From: Niabella yanshanensis
Lineage (GTDB): Bacteria; Bacteroidota; Bacteroidia; Chitinophagales; Chitinophagaceae
NCBI RefSeq assembly: GCF_034424215.1
Contig: NZ_CP139960.1
Span: 496,001-560,000, forward strand
Direction of reading: 5' to 3'
Length of the DNA stretch: 64,000 bases
A program made the position numbers and the translations under genes. The stretch's first letter is position 1. Every line of letters starts with the position of its first letter. The notes beneath the pieces were generated by a model. It was not told the DNA's origin. It saw nothing but the letters and a program-made list of their open reading frames with translations, and ran no database searches. This document shows, piece by piece, positions 44,523-51,924 of the stretch.

Positions 44523-45929
44523 TTAGAAATTTGGTGACAATGAACCACTTGTAAGAATATCTAATATTTCATTTTTATCCAGATTTAGTTTTTTGAATTG
44601 AGATTTTAGGTTTTTAATTTTTTGTTTTTTTTGCTTTTGCTCAAGTGCGTCAATGTCTGATGGCAGATAGGGCTGTTGCCTGGTAATCATTTGATAAATG
44701 ATAGCCGCTAGTTTTCTCGCGGTAGCAGTAATTGCGGAACTTCGTCCTTTTTTATATGCGACTCTTTTGAAAAAATGGGACAGGTAATGACCCTTCATGT
44801 TCCCTATACTATTGGCTGCTTGTCTCAAAGCAAGTGCAGTTATGTTTTTGCCTTTAGGAGTTCTGCTACTTATAACTTTCCCGCCAGTCTTTTTTGTATC
44901 GGGCGCCAACCTTAGCCAACTGGTAAAATGCTTAACGGTAGGAAACTTATCAAAATCCTTTTTACTTATATGTGTAAGCAAGCAAAGAATAGTGTTATAG
45001 CTTATTGCCGGAATTTCAAAGAGATTGGTGCCGTAATAAGAATAGGCGATCTTCTGGATATCAAATAAAGGAGCATGCTTGGATCTGGTTTTTTTTACCT
45101 GAGATTGTATTATATGATTGGGATGTGGTTCTGCAACAATTAATATATCATTTAAAGCCTCATCACATGCTATAAGTTTTGAATGATATATATCATATAA
45201 ATCCAGGCATTCTTTAATCTCAAAGAGCAGGTCATCTCTCCAGTTGCCCCGTAGTGATTGGGCTATTTCAACTTTACTTTTTTTCACCCGACCGTTTACA
45301 AGATTAGCTAACTCTATACTGTCTCTTTGTCCATTAAGAATGGCTTCTATAATAGCTCTGCCGGATTTGCCTGTAATGTCATTCAATACAACGTCTAATC
45401 GAATATTCATTAATCTAAAAGACTTTTGAAGTTTATTAGTATATTTTGACATTTGCTCAATCAGGTGCTGCCGGTGATTATAATAGGTCCTTAACTGATC
45501 TGTAAAATGATCCGGTAGAAAGCTGCCGCTTAACAGACCTAAACTATGCAGCTTTTGTATCCACATGCAATCCTGAACATCAGTTTTTCGACCTTTAATG
45601 TTCTTTGTATGACGGCCATTGACCAGGATAACTTCAAAGCCTGCTACCTGTAAAGCGCTAAATAAGGTTTGCCAGTAACTACCCGTGCTTTCCATTGCAA
45701 TACTATTCACCTGATGGTCTTTAAGCCAACCAATCATCGACTGGTGGTCTTCAGTATAAACGCCGAACGTTTTTACTCCTTGTTCGCTTTGGCTTACAGC
45801 TACCATGTGAAAGCGAGATCCCACGTCAATACCTGCTGCATGCGGATTTACAATTTCCATCGAAAGTTTTTCCATCTTGACAAATTTTAAAATTGAAAAA
45901 TCCCTCAGGGAATGTATCTTTATGTTCAT
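44523..45929 (-). CDS. IS110-family transposase, copy 2
   Basis: 468 residues, identical in translation to the protein encoded at 39361-40767, with the same DEDD residues and Transposase_20 domain. The gene is intact. Full identity of two copies about 5 kb apart implies a very recent event, since even synonymous differences are not seen. Confidence 0.95.
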   Translation of the reverse strand: MNIKIHSLRDFSILKFVKMEKLSMEIVNPHAAGIDVGSRFHMVAVSQSEQGVKTFGVYTEDHQSMIGWLKDHQVNSIAMESTGSYWQTLFSALQVAGFEVILVNGRHTKNIKGRKTDVQDCMWIQKLHSLGLLSGSFLPDHFTDQLRTYYNHRQHLIEQMSKYTNKLQKSFRLMNIRLDVVLNDITGKSGRAIIEAILNGQRDSIELANLVNGRVKKSKVEIAQSLRGNWRDDLLFEIKECLDLYDIYHSKLIACDEALNDILIVAEPHPNHIIQSQVKKTRSKHAPLFDIQKIAYSYYGTNLFEIPAISYNTILCLLTHISKKDFDKFPTVKHFTSWLRLAPDTKKTGGKVISSRTPKGKNITALALRQAANSIGNMKGHYLSHFFKRVAYKKGRSSAITATARKLAAIIYQMITRQQPYLPSDIDALEQKQKKQKIKNLKSQFKKLNLDKNEILDILTSGSLSPNF

Positions 45930-46128
45930 TATTATTCTGTTCGGGATTTCTGAATTTACAGAATCACCAATTAAATCAACAAATGCCTTGCGTCAACAAG
46001 GCATTTATACATTCCAACCAGAATTCGTGAAGGGCTCATAGCTCCATTTACACAAAAGGCTTCTTCTGAAAGTGCTGGAAATTTACTAAGTTGTATTTCA
46101 AAATCATTTTGTTTTCACAAAAAGCTGG
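45930..46128 (-). ncRNA. Putative bridge RNA region of IS110 copy 2
   Basis: Exact counterpart of 39162-39360 upstream of the second transposase, with the same AATGCCTTG/CAAGGCATT hairpin (45982-46005). Because the two regions are identical, both elements should share one target specificity, in line with their identical 13-bp target cores. Confidence 0.5.
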
Positions 46129-46489
46129 AATTCGTGGCAATAAAATATAGTGTGTATGCTAACGCAGTAAGAACAATCGCACCACTATAATGGCCACAGA
46201 TGCACAAATAATATGGGAGATGTATACGGAATCTATGTAACTCTTCATCACAAATACTATGTTTCTACCCCACGGCGGACAAGTGTGGTGAAAATACACC
46301 TGTGTTTGTGTCGTCACTTTCACTAAGGAACCGAAAACTTTAGCCACGAATGCACTAATTATTACGCCAAGCCTGAATACAGCTCTTATTTCCGCCCTTG
46401 TTGTGCTTTCCGCTACCAGATGAGTGAAGTAATACCTATGCACAGTTGATGAAAGACACCAATGGTCGCAAAATGCCCGTCTCATGCCA

Positions 46490-46568
46490 TCGTTGGTGTT
46501 TTTCACCAACGAATTGTCGGGGTATTCAGCTATTTATACTAAGCCTGTTGGTAAAAACTACCAACAGG
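46490..46568 (+). repeat. GTTGGTG double-hairpin repeat, copy D
   Basis: Full unit: TC-GTTGGTG-TTTTT-CACCAAC-GA (46490-46512), the middle ATTGTCGGGGTATTCAGC, then CCTGTTGGT-AAAAACT-ACCAACAGG (46544-46568). Confidence 0.9.
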
Positions 46569-46613
46569 GACTCAAAGAACACCTTATGGCAAAATACCGG
46601 CCTTTATCCTTTG

Positions 46614-46621
46614 TATTTTTG
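46614..46621 (+). promoter_or_regulatory. Promoter -7 box for the GNAT gene
   Basis: TATTTTTG fits TAnnTTTG. Transcription near 46628 would leave no leader for ATG 46630 and about 20 nt for ATG 46648, favouring the second start. Confidence 0.4.
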
Positions 46622-46647
46622 TAAGGCAGATGCTAAATTGCTTCATA

Positions 46648-47289
46648 ATGCCAATAGTCGAACGCCATCTTATTGAACAATGGCTGCGGGCCTGGTGCCT
46701 GTCGCGCCGCCTGCCTTTGCCTGTGCCTTACGGATCTGGGTTTAAGGTGGAGGTAGGGTATCCTGATCAACAGGCCCGTTATGTATTCCCTAGTTTTAGT
46801 GAAGAAGTTATTGCCCTGGCGGAGACCATTCATGAACCGCATATCTTTCTTAAGATCTGTAATGCGCCACCTAACCTTTCTGCATTATTGCCCGGGCGCT
46901 GGGTGGTACAGCCGGAAGCCGCTATGATGAGTTGTTTCCACCCCATGAGGGGTGTCATGCCTGCTTTACCGGCGGGCTATATACCGGAGACCGAACAGTA
47001 CCCGGCAACGCAGGTATTACGGATCATTTGCCGCGAAAGCCTGGAGCTGGCTGCTGTGGGCCGCCTGGTTATTACAGGCGATCTCGCGGTATACGATCGC
47101 ATCTGTACTACGGCCGCTCACCAGCGAAAAGGCCTTGCCACCATTTTGATGCGCGAGCTGGAAAACCTGGCGCTGACACAGGGGGTAAGCAAAAACCTGC
47201 TGGTGGCTACTGCCGAGGGCAGGCTTTTATACGAAAGAATGGGCTGGAGCCTGTATTGCCCTTATAGCTCTGTGGTGATACCAGGCTGA
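46648..47289 (+). CDS. GNAT-family acetyltransferase
   Basis: 213-residue protein with a C-terminal GNAT fold: VYDRICTTAAHQRKGLATILM carries the acetyl-CoA loop (QRKGLA for QxxGxA), and LLVATAEGRLLYERMGW is the usual last strand and helix. The N-terminal 100 residues are family-specific and contain GRWVVQPEAAMMS. Members acetylate small molecules or proteins; the substrate here is unknown. ATG 46648 is preferred to 46630 on promoter spacing. It is a single gene bounded by repeat copies D and E. Confidence 0.82.
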   Translation: MPIVERHLIEQWLRAWCLSRRLPLPVPYGSGFKVEVGYPDQQARYVFPSFSEEVIALAETIHEPHIFLKICNAPPNLSALLPGRWVVQPEAAMMSCFHPMRGVMPALPAGYIPETEQYPATQVLRIICRESLELAAVGRLVITGDLAVYDRICTTAAHQRKGLATILMRELENLALTQGVSKNLLVATAEGRLLYERMGWSLYCPYSSVVIPG

Positions 47290-47322
47290 CGGTCTTTTGA
47301 TCTTATATTCGTGCCTCTTGCT

Positions 47323-47404
47323 TTTGTTGGTATTTTTCACCAACGAATTGTCAGGGTATCCAGCTTTTGTTATATTAAGCATGTTGTGAGAAACGCCAAC
47401 AGGG
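47323..47404 (+). repeat. GTTGGTG double-hairpin repeat, copy E
   Basis: TTTGTTGGT-ATTTTTC-ACCAACGAA, the middle ATTGTCAGGGTATCCAGC, and a second arm ATGTTGTGAGAAACGCCAAC ending in AGGGG. It lies 33 bp after the GNAT stop codon, where it could also work as a terminator. Confidence 0.85.
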
Positions 47405-47563
47405 GCGCAAAACCACGAAGGCCTGGTTCTTCGGCTGTGTCTTATTTATTGAATCGATCTTACCTTTGCCGGTGTTTTCACGAGCAAATGATTAGCAGCT
47501 GATAATAACACCAACTACAATGTAAAAACGATTATATTAGAGAACTCTAATCAGGCAAACTAT

Positions 47564-48208
47564 ATGGGCTGGAAAGCATCTATGATCATCATCCATCAGC
47601 CGGGAGAAGTGGATCACCGGGAATTATTGAAACGGCTGGGTTTTATCAACCTCAATAAAATAGCAGGCTTAGATGTAGCGTCCGCGATCTACCCGCGTGA
47701 AGAAGAAATTTATATAGGCAATTACAAAAACAACCTGCTAATTTGCGAGGGCAGCCTGCCCTATACATTTTTCAATCAGCAACCGCCCTTCATCGAAGAA
47801 TTGCTGACCCATCTTTTCCCGGATAAGGAAATAGCGGTTATTGTGCTGCATAACGTAGTAAATCTTTGGGGCTTTTCCATTATTAGAAATGGTAAACGAA
47901 TAAGGACAAGGGCAGGAGAATATACCGGCAATGTTATCGATTTCGGCACACCCCTAAAAGAAGAGGAGTACCTGCTTAGTAAATCTTTTATCGACGAGGA
48001 AACCGGCGAAAGAATGTACCTTTTAGATGGCTGGAAAGAACCCTGTACTGAAGATGCTACAGGAGAAGAACTTGTTTTTTCGGTATGCTCCAGGTACTTT
48101 GGCCAAAAGCTGGATGAAGCTGATGAGCTGTTTGATACTGAATTCACCGGATATGAAGTGGCAAAAAACCTCCCCGCCGGGCCTAAGCCCTGGTGGAAAG
48201 TTTGGTAA
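47564..48208 (+). CDS. Protein of unknown function (214 aa), possibly DUF6928-like
   Basis: Soluble 214-residue protein starting MGWKASMIIIHQPGEVDHRE. The opening and the YPREEEIYIGNYKNNLLICEG segment recall DUF6928-type proteins, but I am not certain. No catalytic motif is visible; the C-terminus ends in PKPWWKVW. It lies alone between repeat copies E and F. It could be an immunity-type or stress orphan, but no partner gene is present. Confidence 0.55.
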   Translation: MGWKASMIIIHQPGEVDHRELLKRLGFINLNKIAGLDVASAIYPREEEIYIGNYKNNLLICEGSLPYTFFNQQPPFIEELLTHLFPDKEIAVIVLHNVVNLWGFSIIRNGKRIRTRAGEYTGNVIDFGTPLKEEEYLLSKSFIDEETGERMYLLDGWKEPCTEDATGEELVFSVCSRYFGQKLDEADELFDTEFTGYEVAKNLPAGPKPWWKVW

Positions 48209-48239
48209 AAGAATACGTTTCGGCCTCGGCGGTCGAGCC

Positions 48240-48313
48240 TTAGTTGGTGTTTTTCACCAACGAATTGCCAGGCCAGCTTTTTTATACTCAGCCCGTTGGT
48301 GGAACGCCAACGG
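48240..48313 (+). repeat. GTTGGTG double-hairpin repeat, copy F
   Basis: TTA-GTTGGTG-TTTTT-CACCAAC-GAA (48240-48264), a shortened middle, then CCGTTGG-TGGAACG-CCAACGG. It begins 31 bp after the preceding stop codon. Confidence 0.85.
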
Positions 48314-48412
48314 CGATTCAAAAGATCTGCAAACGGAGTTTCCTGGAATGTGCGGTTTAACGCTTCCCAATCTTAAATATTGCCTTGTTTTTATTATTTT
48401 ATACTGATTGGG

Positions 48413-48443
48413 GCAATTGGTCAACAGCCTGTTGACCAATTGC
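48413..48443. repeat. 31-bp perfect palindrome
   Basis: GCAATTGGTCAACAG and its exact reverse complement meet around a single central C. A further GGTTGACCAA follows at about 48475. It is related in sequence (GTTGaCC) but not identical to the GTTGGTG family. It could act as a bidirectional terminator or protein-binding site between the convergent genes 47564-48208 and 48589-49104. Confidence 0.8.
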
Positions 48444-48588
48444 AAAATACAGCTAATAAAATAAGTCAAAAACCGGTTGACCAAATTTTCACCGATCACC
48501 CTGCTGACTTTAAGCAGGAGCTTATTGATAATAAACCTAAAAAAGCCCAATTGCGCGGGGGCCGGGTTTGTGTTCGTGCATATCCTAG

Positions 48589-49104
48589 CTATAGCCAGGT
48601 TACGGCGCCGGTATTTTTATCGATGCGAAATGCCTTCCAGCCTCCGGGCGGATCAAATTCTCCCTTACCCGATAGTGTTGCTGCTTCAAACGTATCGATT
48701 ACCACACCATCTATAGCCAGTTCTAAATTCGCCCATAGGATATGCCCGGTTTTATCAATACAATAGACACCGCAGGAATCAGTCACGTAAAAAAACTGAT
48801 CGTTATAATAAAGATGTCCGAAATAGTCATTTACTTTTAGCACTTGCAGCGGCTTATTATCAATTGTATCAAACAGGTAAAAATGCTCCTGGTGCCCTAC
48901 AGCTAATAAATGATCTGCTGCTAACGCCTCCCGGAAGGGGCTGCATTGTATTAGATACCGTATTTCATAAATGACATTTTGCTGGTTATTATTACCAGCG
49001 AGCAGGAATTGATGATGAGGGTAATTAGAAGAGGTGACGCCTGAAATCAGCACGGGGCTGGTATAAATGTCAGGAGGGATGGTGTTGATAAATTGAATGG
49101 TCAT
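48589..49104 (-). CDS. Protein of unknown function (171 aa), propeller-blade-like
   Basis: Soluble protein starting MTIQFINTIPPDIYTSPVLI. Repeated short beta-segments such as LLAVGHQEHFYLFDTIDN and YYNDQFFYVTDSCGVYCID recall WD40/PQQ-type blades, but at 171 residues it would be only part of a propeller. Not recognised further. It lies 42 bp upstream of the next minus-strand gene and may be in one operon with it. Confidence 0.5.
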   Translation of the reverse strand: MTIQFINTIPPDIYTSPVLISGVTSSNYPHHQFLLAGNNNQQNVIYEIRYLIQCSPFREALAADHLLAVGHQEHFYLFDTIDNKPLQVLKVNDYFGHLYYNDQFFYVTDSCGVYCIDKTGHILWANLELAIDGVVIDTFEAATLSGKGEFDPPGGWKAFRIDKNTGAVTWL

Positions 49105-49146
49105 GCTATGAGTGAGGTAATATTAATACTTAAAATCATTATAACG

Positions 49147-49515
49147 TTACTCTTTCTTTTTCATGATCAGAACAATACCCGAAGTTCCGCCGGAACCCAT
49201 GTAGTTGAAATTTTGATCCTGTGTCTGAACCAATTCAAATTTTTGCTCCGACATGTAATTTAAAATGGCAGCGTAGAATTTTTTGTTGGCTAATGTTTCG
49301 GAAAGCTCTTTGGCCACCTTAATTTGTTCTGGTTGGTCTCCCAGGTCAACTTCTACTTTTAGCTTTTTGGAAAACGGCTTACCCTCAACTGAAATATAGG
49401 CATAAGAATAAACTGAATTGGTCGGCTGGCTATTGTTTTCTTTTGTTTGCATTTCCTGACTGTGAGCCGTAAAACCAGCAGCAACCATAAGCAGCATAAT
49501 AAAAAATATTTTCAT
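49147..49515 (-). CDS. Exported protein of unknown function (122 aa)
   Basis: Small secreted protein with signal peptide (start MKIFFIMLLMVAAGFTAHSQ). I use ATG 49515 because it opens the signal and because a promoter -7 box (minus-strand TATATTTG, 49539-49546) lies just upstream of it, inside the longer frame. The mature part has a two-strand, helix, two-strand look (AYISVEGKPFSKKLKVEVDL, FELVQTQDQNFNY) reminiscent of DUF4177-type small domains. Function unknown. Confidence 0.6.
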   Translation of the reverse strand: MKIFFIMLLMVAAGFTAHSQEMQTKENNSQPTNSVYSYAYISVEGKPFSKKLKVEVDLGDQPEQIKVAKELSETLANKKFYAAILNYMSEQKFELVQTQDQNFNYMGSGGTSGIVLIMKKKE

Positions 49516-49538
49516 AACAGCATTTTTAAAGTGTTGTA

Positions 49539-49546
49539 CAAATATA
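49539..49546 (-). promoter_or_regulatory. Promoter -7 box of the exported 122-aa protein gene
   Basis: Minus-strand TATATTTG matches TAnnTTTG, about 23 bp upstream of the chosen ATG. The -33 element is weak. Confidence 0.45.
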
Positions 49547-49582
49547 TTTTTTAATGCTAACAATAAATGGCGGAAGAAAAGG

Positions 49583-49609
49583 ACTGAGGTCGCGAGCGGA
49601 TTCGAACCA
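49583..49609 (-). other. tRNA 3'-end-like fragment
   Basis: On the minus strand GGTTCGAATCCGCTCGCG matches the T-loop (TTCGAAT), 3' T-stem and acceptor of a tRNA, followed by ACCTCA. The 5' part of a tRNA is absent: the T-stem partner is mismatched and no anticodon arm precedes it. This is a short remnant, the kind of scar left where an integrative element uses a tRNA gene. Confidence 0.4.
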
Positions 49610-49725
49610 TTCAATTACCAGTTTCATCGTCTAGTCCATCACCATTTTATTAAATCTGACAAACCATGATGATAACTCTTAATGACGCTTACGGTTTCCC
49701 GTACTCTTGATTTGTTTGAGTTTAA

Positions 49726-49733
49726 TAGGTTTG
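49726..49733 (+). promoter_or_regulatory. Promoter -7 box of the exported 186-aa protein gene
   Basis: TAGGTTTG matches TAnnTTTG, 27 bp before ATG 49761; a TTGATTTG stretch upstream (from 49707) is somewhat too close for an ideal -33. Confidence 0.45.
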
Positions 49734-49760
49734 CTTGAATATTAAAACAAACCACGCATT

Positions 49761-50321
49761 ATGATAAGAAAATTAATGATCCTAAGTGCCGTACTATTTT
49801 ATGGTAGCGTTGCTTTTTCACAAGAGGTGAAAAACGACGTCGATGGGACCAAAACAAAGATGGACGCCTTCGTGTCAAAAACAGGGACAATTACCAAATT
49901 TGTTGACACAAAATTACCAAATCTTAGAACTTCACTTGGAGGCTTTGCTACAACAAGAATAAGGAAACTCACTAGCGGTTCAACATCTGCATACTTTTAT
50001 CAAATTGTAAAAGGGGGGTCTTATGGTAGTAATACTGCTTCAATTGAATATTCTGACTTAGGTGAAATTATCAATGCATTAAAATTGCTTAAATCGGAAG
50101 TAGATAAAGACATAGCTTCTAAGCCTGATTATCTTGAAAATAAATTTATTACTGTAGACGGCTTTCAAATTGGTTATTATATTAGTAATGAGAAACCAAC
50201 CTGGTATATAAAACTAGAAAGCTATGGTTCAGATAATACTATTTACTTGAAGAGTGGAGATGACATAGAAGTTCCGTTTATTGAAGCTAAAGCCAAAATT
50301 GAAGAGCTTAAAAAAGAATAA
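49761..50321 (+). CDS. Exported protein of unknown function (186 aa)
   Basis: Signal peptide (start MIRKLMILSAVLFYGSVAFS) followed by a 165-residue mature protein rich in Lys and Ser, with LGEIINALKLLKSEVDKDI as a helix and FQIGYYISNEKPTWYIKLES as beta-strands. No family recognised. More AT-rich than the glycan-locus genes. It is divergent from the exported 122-residue gene, with a tRNA-like fragment between them. Confidence 0.6.
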   Translation: MIRKLMILSAVLFYGSVAFSQEVKNDVDGTKTKMDAFVSKTGTITKFVDTKLPNLRTSLGGFATTRIRKLTSGSTSAYFYQIVKGGSYGSNTASIEYSDLGEIINALKLLKSEVDKDIASKPDYLENKFITVDGFQIGYYISNEKPTWYIKLESYGSDNTIYLKSGDDIEVPFIEAKAKIEELKKE

Positions 50322-50712
50322 ATAGGAGGGTTTGAATTGGATATTCGGTCCTACCTTTTTGTGAAGTTTTTCTACAGCACCTGCTCAAACATCCCTACAA
50401 CCTTTAAACTATACAGCTCCGATCCCGAAAGTTGAATGTCGCTATAACCTTCAGCATTTGTTAGGGTTGTCAGCGTTATCGTTTCATGTTCCTAGCCTTC
50501 GTCGTTCACGGCCTTGGTACTTTGGTATCACGCCTTCGTTGGTGTTTTTCACCAACGAACCTTTAGGCCTAATGCTGCTTTAACCATGAGCCATTAACAA
50601 CTACCGAGTTAATATAAGGAGTAAGTTTTGATAAGTTTGCCTGTTGGTGAAAAACACCAACAGGGGCCCAACTATTAATGCCGATTTTGAAGTGATTTGT
50701 AGCTAAGATATC
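50322..50712. other. 391-bp gap between convergent orphan genes
   Basis: Holds repeat copy G, whose two hairpins are pushed 80 bp apart by non-repeat sequence. No coding frame is supported. Confidence 0.6.
50535..50664 (+). repeat. GTTGGTG double-hairpin repeat, copy G (split)
   Basis: First hairpin at 50535-50559, 10-bp arms around TTTTT. Second hairpin CCTGTTGGTG/CACCAACAGG at 50640-50664, 10-bp arms around AAAAA. Both stems are perfect, and the stem cores are identical between the two hairpins. Confidence 0.9.
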
Positions 50713-51345
50713 TTACGTTTTACCAAAATCACTTAGAAATTCGATAATAGGCCTTCGATACTCCCAATCCTTCTCGTTGATCTCAATTTCCTTTTTCTCG
50801 GTATTGATATTAAGGAATACCTCTGAATAAAGGTCTTCATCGTATTCTTCGAGAAACAGTTTTAGCTTGTAGTAGCCACTTTTGTCGAGATTGACCGGTG
50901 TTTCATTTAAAGAGAAGGCTGTAACGGATAAAGGTTGCAGCCGAAATGCGTTAACGGTGTGTCGACCGTAAATTTCGGCCAATGCCTTTACAAAGGCATC
51001 ACTTTCGGCACCCATTGAACGGATATGGACTGATTGACGAGCGGTGCCGGAGTTTACATTGGGCTTACCATCTACTATGCCGGCACCAATACTCGAATTC
51101 ACTTCGATCTGTAATCCTACAACTTGTTCTTTATACAGGCCCTTAACGGTATAAATATGAGAAGAATCTGTTTTTTGATCTTTCACGATTTTCAGGAAAA
51201 CATCATTCCAGCCATCTGCGGGGTTTATACGTGTGGTAATCTCTTCAAGCTCGATAGTATCATTTGCAGCAGGGCTACTATGACTACTGTCGCAGCTGTA
51301 GAGAAAAGAGAATAAGGTCATATATAGTATTATCCGTTTGATCAC
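50713..51345 (-). CDS. Lipoprotein of unknown function (210 aa)
   Basis: Predicted lipoprotein with Cys 18 in LYSC. The mature protein contains GWNDVFLKIVKDQKTDSSH and VYKEQ-like beta segments, and is acidic near the C-terminus (EEYDEDLYSEVFL). Family not recognised. It begins two bases after the stop codon of the XRE regulator on the same strand, so it is very likely expressed with it. Confidence 0.65.
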   Translation of the reverse strand: MIKRIILYMTLFSFLYSCDSSHSSPAANDTIELEEITTRINPADGWNDVFLKIVKDQKTDSSHIYTVKGLYKEQVVGLQIEVNSSIGAGIVDGKPNVNSGTARQSVHIRSMGAESDAFVKALAEIYGRHTVNAFRLQPLSVTAFSLNETPVNLDKSGYYKLKLFLEEYDEDLYSEVFLNINTEKKEIEINEKDWEYRRPIIEFLSDFGKT

Positions 51346-51347
51346 AT

Positions 51348-51782
51348 CTACCGCCTCGTATGCTCCAATATCGCCTCCAGCGTCCTAATCGTCTGTTCCT
51401 TCTCCTTTAACCAACGCTCGTATAATTGTTTGATCTCCTCTATAGATTCCAGCCATTTTTCCATCGGATTAATGTTGTAGGTAGGATAGTGGTTGTATAA
51501 TGCCGGGCCATGCATTACCGCATTGTCATTATTATTTATGTTATTGGATATTATATTAATCGCCTGTTCCTCATCAAAATTCTGTATAGCTTCCACCGGT
51601 ATTTTAAGGGCAGTGGCTACATCTTTGAGTATAGCGGCATCCAGGGTTTCCTTCTGCTCTAAAAGGGATATCTTTTTCTGGTTCCAATCTTCACCAAGTT
51701 CAGATGCCAGAGCTTCCTGTTTCATGCCCAACATTTCTCTAAAGCGTTTTACATTGCGGCCTTCGTGTATTTTCTTTTCCAT
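51348..51782 (-). CDS. XRE-family helix-turn-helix regulator
   Basis: 144 residues. An HTH_3-type DNA-binding domain occupies residues 8-65 (VKRFREMLGMKQEALASELG ... ISLLEQKETLD), followed by an Asn-rich linker (NIISNNINNNDNAVM) and a C-terminal coiled coil (EKWLESIEEIKQLYERW). It heads a two-gene operon with the 210-residue lipoprotein. Its upstream region is homologous to those of the KilA-N and ORF6N genes, so it may control all three. Confidence 0.88.
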   Translation of the reverse strand: MEKKIHEGRNVKRFREMLGMKQEALASELGEDWNQKKISLLEQKETLDAAILKDVATALKIPVEAIQNFDEEQAINIISNNINNNDNAVMHGPALYNHYPTYNINPMEKWLESIEEIKQLYERWLKEKEQTIRTLEAILEHTRR

Positions 51783-51804
51783 CGTTCATGGGTTTTATGC
51801 TTTT

Positions 51805-51920
51805 CAAAAATAGGTTATTTATTAGCAATTAGGGTAGTATAAATATATGTAAATTATGCTATGGGTGGTATAAAATATCCGGCTATAACCAGCCCGCCTT
51901 GGGTTAGTTCATGCTCCCGC
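51805..51920 (-). promoter_or_regulatory. Shared upstream region, XRE copy
   Basis: Upstream of the XRE gene. On the minus strand TTGCTAATAAATAACC precedes TATTTTTG (51805-51812, a TAnnTTTG box). Further upstream, TATAAATATA (from about 51839) and a GCTAT/TATAAAATA.CCGG block have clear counterparts upstream of the KilA-N and ORF6N genes. Confidence 0.55.
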
Positions 51921-51924
51921 GTAT

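Larger units (their letters stand above)
44504..46138 (-). mobile_element. IS110-family insertion sequence, copy 2 (inverted)
   Basis: Same 1635-bp block as 39152-40786 on the opposite strand. The GAAT cores lie at 44508-44511 and 46130-46133 (read on the minus strand). The flanks rejoin to TTGCCAC-GAAT-ACACTGATT, again the GCCACGAATACAC core of the repeat family. Together with copy 1 it encloses 3.7 kb carrying the S41 peptidase and a membrane protein. The inverted arrangement allows inversion by homologous recombination. Confidence 0.9.
46139..46629. other. 490-bp repeat-containing gap, no gene seen
   Basis: Contains two unoccupied relatives of the IS110 target (GCCACAGATGCACAAAT at 46193-46209 and GCCACGAATGCACTAAT at 46343-46359), a GGCGGACAAGTGTGGTG phrase also found near 43668, and double-hairpin copy D. 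No convincing coding frame is seen. Confidence 0.6.

Noticed and set aside
47776-48321. Minus-strand frame of 181 codons
   Set aside because: It lies opposite the 214-residue gene, runs into a repeat copy and has the low-complexity Ser-rich look of a shadow.
49583-49660. Complete tRNA gene
   Set aside because: Only the T-loop to acceptor end can be folded; no anticodon arm, D-arm or matching 5' acceptor strand is found.
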